A stretch of DNA of 64,000 nt from Actinoplanes aureus (lineage in GTDB: Bacteria; Actinomycetota; Actinomycetes; Mycobacteriales; Micromonosporaceae). This document shows, in pieces, positions 59,695-64,000 of the stretch. The notes under the pieces are model-generated. The model did no database searches, was not told where the DNA came from, and saw only the letters and a list, made by a program, of their open reading frames with translations. The DNA lies in the NCBI RefSeq assembly GCF_015704865.1, contig NZ_JADQTO010000001.1:186001-250000 (forward strand), written 5' to 3'. A program made the position numbers and the translations under genes. Position 1 is the first letter of the stretch, and the number at the start of each line of letters is the position of its first letter.

Positions 59695-61437
59695 TTACGA
59701 GTCGAGCAGGGCGCGCAGGCGCAGGCTGTCAGCGACGGTCCAGCCCGGTGGTGGTGCGATCGCGGCCCAGCCGTCCACCGTCTCGGACTTGTAGACGTGC
59801 CCGTGCCCGGTCGGCACCTTGTTGGCGAACACCAGGTCGCACATGGTCTGCCAGAACGTGATGCCCGGATACCAATGCATGTCCGGTGTCACGTCCGGCC
59901 CGCGCTCCCCGATCAGCCACTGCGGCTTCTTCCAGAGCAGGTCCCAGCTCCACCAGACGATCGGGTCGCTCGCATTCTGCAGGTAGACGACCTTCGGCGG
60001 GTCGCCGGTGAGCTCCCGCAGGGTCGCCGCGTTCTCGGCGAACTCCACCGGCAGGTCCGGGTAGACCGGGTCCCAGACCGGGCTGCCCTCGGCCCGCGCG
60101 TCGGTGAGCTGGCGATGGACCGGGTTGGCGAAGGTCGGCCCGAGCAATAGCGCCCCGTCCGAGCCCTGTACCAGGTTCTCCGCGGTGCCGAAGGTCTTCT
60201 CCAACCCGTACGTCCCCAGGCTCTCGCCGAAGAGCAGCAGCTTGGGCCGGGTCTGTTCGGGCATCGCGGCCCACCGCTCGCGCACCGCGGTGATCAGCGC
60301 GGAGGCGGCGTCGACCACTTCCGACCGGTCCCCGTTGAAGGCGGCCCAGCTGGGCAGGTACGAGTACTGCATGGAGACCAGCGCGGTGTCACCGGCGTAC
60401 ATGTACTCCAGCGACCGGGTCACCTTGTTGTCCACCCAGCCGGTGCCGGTCGGCGTGATGACGGCCACCACCGCGCGGTCGAACGCCCCGGTCCGGTCCA
60501 TCTCGCGCACCACCAGGGCGGCCCGGTCCTCCAGCGTCCGGGCGGAGGTGAGCCCGGCGTACAGCCGGATCGGCTCGGTGGCCGGCCGGCCGGCGAACCC
60601 GTCCAGCTGCTCCCGGGTCGGCGCGCCGGCCACGAACGCGCGGCCCTGCCGGCCCAGTGAGTCCCAGGCGACCAGGGACTGCGGCCCGCCGGAGCGCAGC
60701 GGCGAGGCCGGCACCACCACGCCGTTCCCGGTCCCGCTGTTGATCACGGCGGCGGACCGGTCGGCCATCGTGAAGAGCTGAGCCACCAGGAGCCCGTCGA
60801 AGGCGCCGTAACTGAGCATGGCCACCACGACGGTGCCCGCGCAGTAGGCCGCCCGGTCCGGGACGATCCGCCGGAACATCCAGGCGAAGCCGTGCGTGGT
60901 GAGCCGCAGGGCCCGGGCGATCAGCAGCAGCAGGCCGAAGGTGAGCAGGCTGGCGCCGACGGTACGGGCAACGTCGTACTCCTGGGCGGGTTCCATGCCG
61001 AGCCGGCCGCGCAGCTCGCGCTGCCAGCGGGTGCCGAGCCAGAGGAAGACCACGACCAGCAGGGGTACGAGCGCGATCAGAACCCGCCAGGCGATCATCA
61101 CGGTCCGGTCCCGGAACGGGCGGCGCAGCCGGATCAGCGCGCCGATCGTGGTGCCGAGCGCGTATCCCATCGCGGCGGTGATGCCGGCCACCACGCCCTG
61201 GAGGAACCAGGCTCGGGGCAGCAGCGACGGGGTGAAGGAGAGGCAGTAGAAGACGGCGGCGAAGGCGGCGCCGGTGATGCTCAGGCCGGCTCGCATGATC
61301 CGCGGGCGCCCGGCGGGCCGCTGCTCGATGGGACTCTCGGCCGCAGTCACCTGCTCGGGAGAGCGACGCGGCACCGGGACCCGCGCGCGGAGCGGCGCGA
61401 GCCATCCCGGCGGTGATGCCACCACCTGTCTGCGCAT
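59695..61437 (-). CDS. membrane protein with alpha/beta-hydrolase domain
   Basis: The 580-residue protein has about five N-terminal membrane helices (about 50-230) and a C-terminal hydrolase domain of the actinobacterial Abhydrolase_9 type. The nucleophile lies in LLLFGESLGTYG near residue 406, with an Asp in YLQNASDPIVWW and a His in VPTGHGHVYKS near the C-terminus. Related mycobacterial proteins are uncharacterised, with lipid or ester substrates suggested. It is divergent from the PAS-GGDEF gene. Confidence 0.88.
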   Translation of the reverse strand: MRRQVVASPPGWLAPLRARVPVPRRSPEQVTAAESPIEQRPAGRPRIMRAGLSITGAAFAAVFYCLSFTPSLLPRAWFLQGVVAGITAAMGYALGTTIGALIRLRRPFRDRTVMIAWRVLIALVPLLVVVFLWLGTRWQRELRGRLGMEPAQEYDVARTVGASLLTFGLLLLIARALRLTTHGFAWMFRRIVPDRAAYCAGTVVVAMLSYGAFDGLLVAQLFTMADRSAAVINSGTGNGVVVPASPLRSGGPQSLVAWDSLGRQGRAFVAGAPTREQLDGFAGRPATEPIRLYAGLTSARTLEDRAALVVREMDRTGAFDRAVVAVITPTGTGWVDNKVTRSLEYMYAGDTALVSMQYSYLPSWAAFNGDRSEVVDAASALITAVRERWAAMPEQTRPKLLLFGESLGTYGLEKTFGTAENLVQGSDGALLLGPTFANPVHRQLTDARAEGSPVWDPVYPDLPVEFAENAATLRELTGDPPKVVYLQNASDPIVWWSWDLLWKKPQWLIGERGPDVTPDMHWYPGITFWQTMCDLVFANKVPTGHGHVYKSETVDGWAAIAPPPGWTVADSLRLRALLDS

Positions 61438-61695
61438 GCGGTGCTCCGTTCATCGACGTCGGTCGTCCGGTTACATCGCTTGCCGAAAGAGCGCGCGGTC
61501 TCGCACCTGGCGAGACGATTCCGACCCGGTAAGTGCCTTCTCCATCATCGGGGTCTATCGCGCCGAGCGCCGCCCCCTTTTCCCCGGGTTTTGGGCGGCG
61601 TCATCCCCCCGGATCTGCTCCGTGCGGCCCCCTAGTGGGCGTTTTGTTTCAGCCTGGCCTCCGGCTGCCGATGACAAGCGGTGAGGAGGAACGCG

Positions 61696-63486
61696 ATGCG
61701 GCTGCGCAACTGGATCGCCGTGGTGGTCAGCGTGCTGTTGCTGGCCGCTGCCGGGGTCATCGGTTTTCTGGTCAACCGGTCCGCCCTGCGTGCGGCCGAC
61801 ACGGTCCATCGGGCCGACAGCAGCGCCCTGGGCAGCAACAACGGCACACTCACCGGGCAGTTCCAGGTGAACTCCGTCGCTGAGCTGGCCGAGGTGCTCA
61901 GCGAGCACGCGCTGCACCTGGCCGCGGACTCCGACGCGGACCGGGCGACGCTGATCGCGGCCGCCCAGAAGAGCAGCACCTTCCAGTACGGGCTGATGAT
62001 CACCGATCTGAACGGCAAGGTCCTCACCGCGAGCCGGGACACCGGTCTCCCACCGGCCGGCGACGCCGCCTGGGCGCCGCTGTTCACGCAGCTCAAGGCG
62101 GGCCGGATGGGCTTCTCGGGCGTGATGTCGGTGGACGGTGCCACGTTGGCGGCGGTGGCTGTTCCGGTGATGGTCGGCGACGCGCCGGCCGCGTTCCTGA
62201 TCGGCCTGAACGAGGTCGCCACCACGTCGTTGCAGAGCTACTTCGCGCGGCTCGCCGCCGACACGCACCAGACCCTCGTCGTCGACAGCACCGGCACGGT
62301 CGGCGCGGCCAGCGTCAAGAACCTGATCGGTACGGACATCGACCCGGCGCTCAAGCCGAGCCTCGGCGGGTCGGGAGTGCGCTTCGTCGAGTACACCGCC
62401 GGCGACACGCGCATGATCGCGATCGTCTACGGCGGGCTGCCCAGCGGCTGGTCGTACATGCGGACACAGACCAAGTCCTCGTTCGACGGCGCGGTGCACA
62501 GCCGCAGCCAGACCCTCAACCTGACGCTCGGTGCGATGCTGCTGATCGGAGTGGCCGGCATCTCGGTGCTCGGCTACCGGACCCAGGTCCAGCGCCGCCG
62601 CGCCGACGAGCGGTTCCAGGCCCTCTTCCAGCACGCCCCCGACCTGGTCTCGGTGCTCGACGGCAAGGGCCGGATCGTCTTCAGCAGCCCGAGTGCGCAC
62701 GCCGTGCTGGGCTTCCCGACCGGCACGATGAAGGGGCACACCGTCTTCGAGCTACTGCACCCCGAGGACGAGCCGAAGATGCGGGAGCGCCTCACCGCGC
62801 TGCTCTCCGACCCGGACGGGGTGCTGCGGCTCCAGTGCCGGGCCCGGTCGGCCGAGGGTGATTACCGCTGGTTCGACTTCACCGCCTCCAACCAGATGCA
62901 CAACCCCTCGCTGGAGGGCGTCGTGATCAACGCCCGGGACATCTCGGAGAACCGGGCGTTCCAGGAGCGGCTGGAGCACGAGGCGCAGCACGACCCGCTC
63001 ACCGGCCTGCCGAACCGGCGGCGGATGCAGGACGCGCTCGGCTCGACGCTGTGCAGCGACTCGGTGGCGGTGCTCTTCGTGGACCTGGACGGGTTCAAAC
63101 CGGTGAACGACGCGCACGGCCACGAGGTCGGCGACGAGCTGCTGCGCCAGGTGGCCGACCGGCTCAGCGCCTGTATCCGCTCCGGCGACGTGCTGTCCCG
63201 GGTCGGTGGCGACGAGTTCGTGCTGCTGATGCCGGGGGTGACCGGGGACGACGCGGAAAGCATGAGCGGGCGGCTGCGGTACGTCCTCGAGCTGCCGTTC
63301 CGGATAGCCGGCCAGGAGATCCGGATCGGCGCCAGCATCGGCGTGCACGTGGCGCCGGTCGCCGAGGATCCGGACACCGCGCTGCGCGCCGCCGACCACG
63401 CCATGTACACGATCAAGCACGCCGGCGGCGGCCGTGGTTCCCGCGACGAAGCGAGTTGGGTAGGCCGGCACCGCGCGGAAGCCTGA
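61696..63486 (+). CDS. membrane PAS-GGDEF diguanylate cyclase
   Basis: The 596-residue protein has an N-terminal membrane helix, an extracellular sensor domain (about 30-270, Cache-like), a second helix (about 275-295), a PAS domain (about 305-425) and a GGDEF domain with intact SRVGGDEFVLLM near residue 504. It should make cyclic di-GMP from GTP in response to an outside signal. No EAL domain is present. AGGAGG lies six bases before ATG 61696. It complements the GGDEF-EAL protein at 14.9-17.9 kb. Confidence 0.94.
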   Translation: MRLRNWIAVVVSVLLLAAAGVIGFLVNRSALRAADTVHRADSSALGSNNGTLTGQFQVNSVAELAEVLSEHALHLAADSDADRATLIAAAQKSSTFQYGLMITDLNGKVLTASRDTGLPPAGDAAWAPLFTQLKAGRMGFSGVMSVDGATLAAVAVPVMVGDAPAAFLIGLNEVATTSLQSYFARLAADTHQTLVVDSTGTVGAASVKNLIGTDIDPALKPSLGGSGVRFVEYTAGDTRMIAIVYGGLPSGWSYMRTQTKSSFDGAVHSRSQTLNLTLGAMLLIGVAGISVLGYRTQVQRRRADERFQALFQHAPDLVSVLDGKGRIVFSSPSAHAVLGFPTGTMKGHTVFELLHPEDEPKMRERLTALLSDPDGVLRLQCRARSAEGDYRWFDFTASNQMHNPSLEGVVINARDISENRAFQERLEHEAQHDPLTGLPNRRRMQDALGSTLCSDSVAVLFVDLDGFKPVNDAHGHEVGDELLRQVADRLSACIRSGDVLSRVGGDEFVLLMPGVTGDDAESMSGRLRYVLELPFRIAGQEIRIGASIGVHVAPVAEDPDTALRAADHAMYTIKHAGGGRGSRDEASWVGRHRAEA

Positions 63487-63538
63487 ACTTAGTGCACACT
63501 GGGTGCAATGAGTTCGTCTGAGAACGGTGGTGACCGCG

Positions 63539-64000
63539 GTGTCCAAGGTGCTCTCCCGGCGTGATCTCGAGTTCCTGCTCTACGAATGGCTCGATGTCGA
63601 GTCGCTGACCACGCGGGAACGGTTCGCCGACCACTCCCGGGAGACGTTCGACGCCTTCCTGGACGTGTCCCAGCAGATCGCCGAACGGGACTTCGCCCCG
63701 CACAACCGCAAGAACGACCTGAACGAGCCGACCTTCGACGGCGAACGGGTGACGATCATCCCGGAGGTGTCGAAGGCGCTGAAGGCCTTCGCCGAGTCCG
63801 GCCTGATCGCCGCGCCGCTGAGCGCCGAGCACGGCGGGATGCAGCTGCCGGCGGTCGTGGCGCGGGCGTGCTTCCTCTGGTTCCAGGCCGCCAATACGGC
63901 CACCTCGGCGTACGCGATGCTCACCTCGGGCAATTCGCACCTGCTGCTCGCGCACGGCACCAAGGAGCAGATCGAGACGTACGTGTATCCGATGCTCGAG
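63539..64000 (+). CDS. acyl-CoA dehydrogenase family protein (partial)
   Basis: The gene runs into the window end and encodes the first 154 residues of an acyl-CoA dehydrogenase. It begins VSKVLSRRDLEFLLYEWLDV and has the N-terminal alpha-domain including SAEHGGMQLP. The residues fit the group with fatty acyl substrates and FAD, but the catalytic base is beyond the edge. In-frame GTG codons at 63527 and 63530 are alternative starts; the ATG at 63508 is in another frame. It follows the GGDEF gene by 52 bases on the same strand. Confidence 0.85.
   Translation, partial: MSKVLSRRDLEFLLYEWLDVESLTTRERFADHSRETFDAFLDVSQQIAERDFAPHNRKNDLNEPTFDGERVTIIPEVSKALKAFAESGLIAAPLSAEHGGMQLPAVVARACFLWFQAANTATSAYAMLTSGNSHLLLAHGTKEQIETYVYPMLE

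Noticed and set aside
63508..63564. ATG at 63508 as start of the acyl-CoA dehydrogenase
   Set aside because: That frame stops after 18 codons. The dehydrogenase frame is one base out, and starts at GTG 63539 or the GTG codons just upstream.

Overview
The window reads as chromosomal DNA of a high-GC actinomycete, most likely Micromonosporaceae (Actinoplanes or a close relative). Reasons: very GC-rich coding DNA with GTG and TTG starts, an Lsr2 nucleoid protein, a BsaP-type partner of biotin synthase, a sigma/zinc anti-sigma pair of the SigL type, an LPXTG surface protein and a DIP1984-family protein. The genus is an inference. I see no rRNA, convincing tRNA, insertion sequence, prophage or CRISPR array.

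1-12 kb: a WrbA quinone reductase, thyA-folA, msrB, an LPXTG surface protein, a primase-polymerase (Prim-Pol) and an ATP-dependent LigC-type DNA ligase separated by an acetyltransferase, a K+ channel and a lipoprotein hydrolase. Then a MerR-type regulator coupled to a transglutaminase-like protein, and a HipA-like kinase coupled to a DUF3037 protein. 11.3-20 kb: an RHH-like protein, an excisionase-like HTH protein, Lsr2, an epimerase, a large membrane GGDEF-EAL protein, a methyltransferase and a HAD hydrolase. 19.6-24.1 kb: biotin synthesis, with bioF-bioD-ROK kinase on the minus strand and bioB-bsaP divergent; bioD carries a long repeat-rich N-terminal extension.

24.1-27 kb: an ACT-GNAT fusion, a second ACT protein, and a 39-residue Cys-rich peptide coupled to a RibD-like reductase. 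27.0-33.5 kb: a tight four-gene operon herA-sbcD(mre11)-sbcC(rad50)-nurA, the order known from archaeal DNA-end-resection operons. This is the most striking part of the window, and the promoter region has DnaA-box-like sequences. 34.0-38.4 kb: a SigL-like sigma factor and its zinc anti-sigma factor, a terminator, and then a lipoprotein-DUF4142-secreted protein operon behind a typical ECF promoter.

38.7-48 kb: AlkA-type glycosylase, CNNM/CorC transporter, GAF protein, diacylglycerol-kinase-like protein, DIP1984 protein, metallo-beta-lactamase-fold hydrolase, dGTPase-like HD protein and an SDR. 47.8-64 kb: AraC regulator coupled to a GMC oxidoreductase, a GT39-type glycosyltransferase, a degenerate intradiol-dioxygenase-like protein, a CDP-alcohol phosphatidyltransferase, a fatty acid desaturase, a two-component system, an Asp-box propeller, an ABM-domain protein, an HTH/membrane pair with a long inverted repeat upstream, a membrane alpha/beta hydrolase, a PAS-GGDEF protein, and the start of an acyl-CoA dehydrogenase cut by the window end.

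DNA metabolism is over-represented (ThyA, DHFR, Prim-Pol, LigC, HerA-SbcCD-NurA, AlkA, dGTPase). Several noncoding gaps carry two families of short dispersed repeats, mostly between convergent genes.
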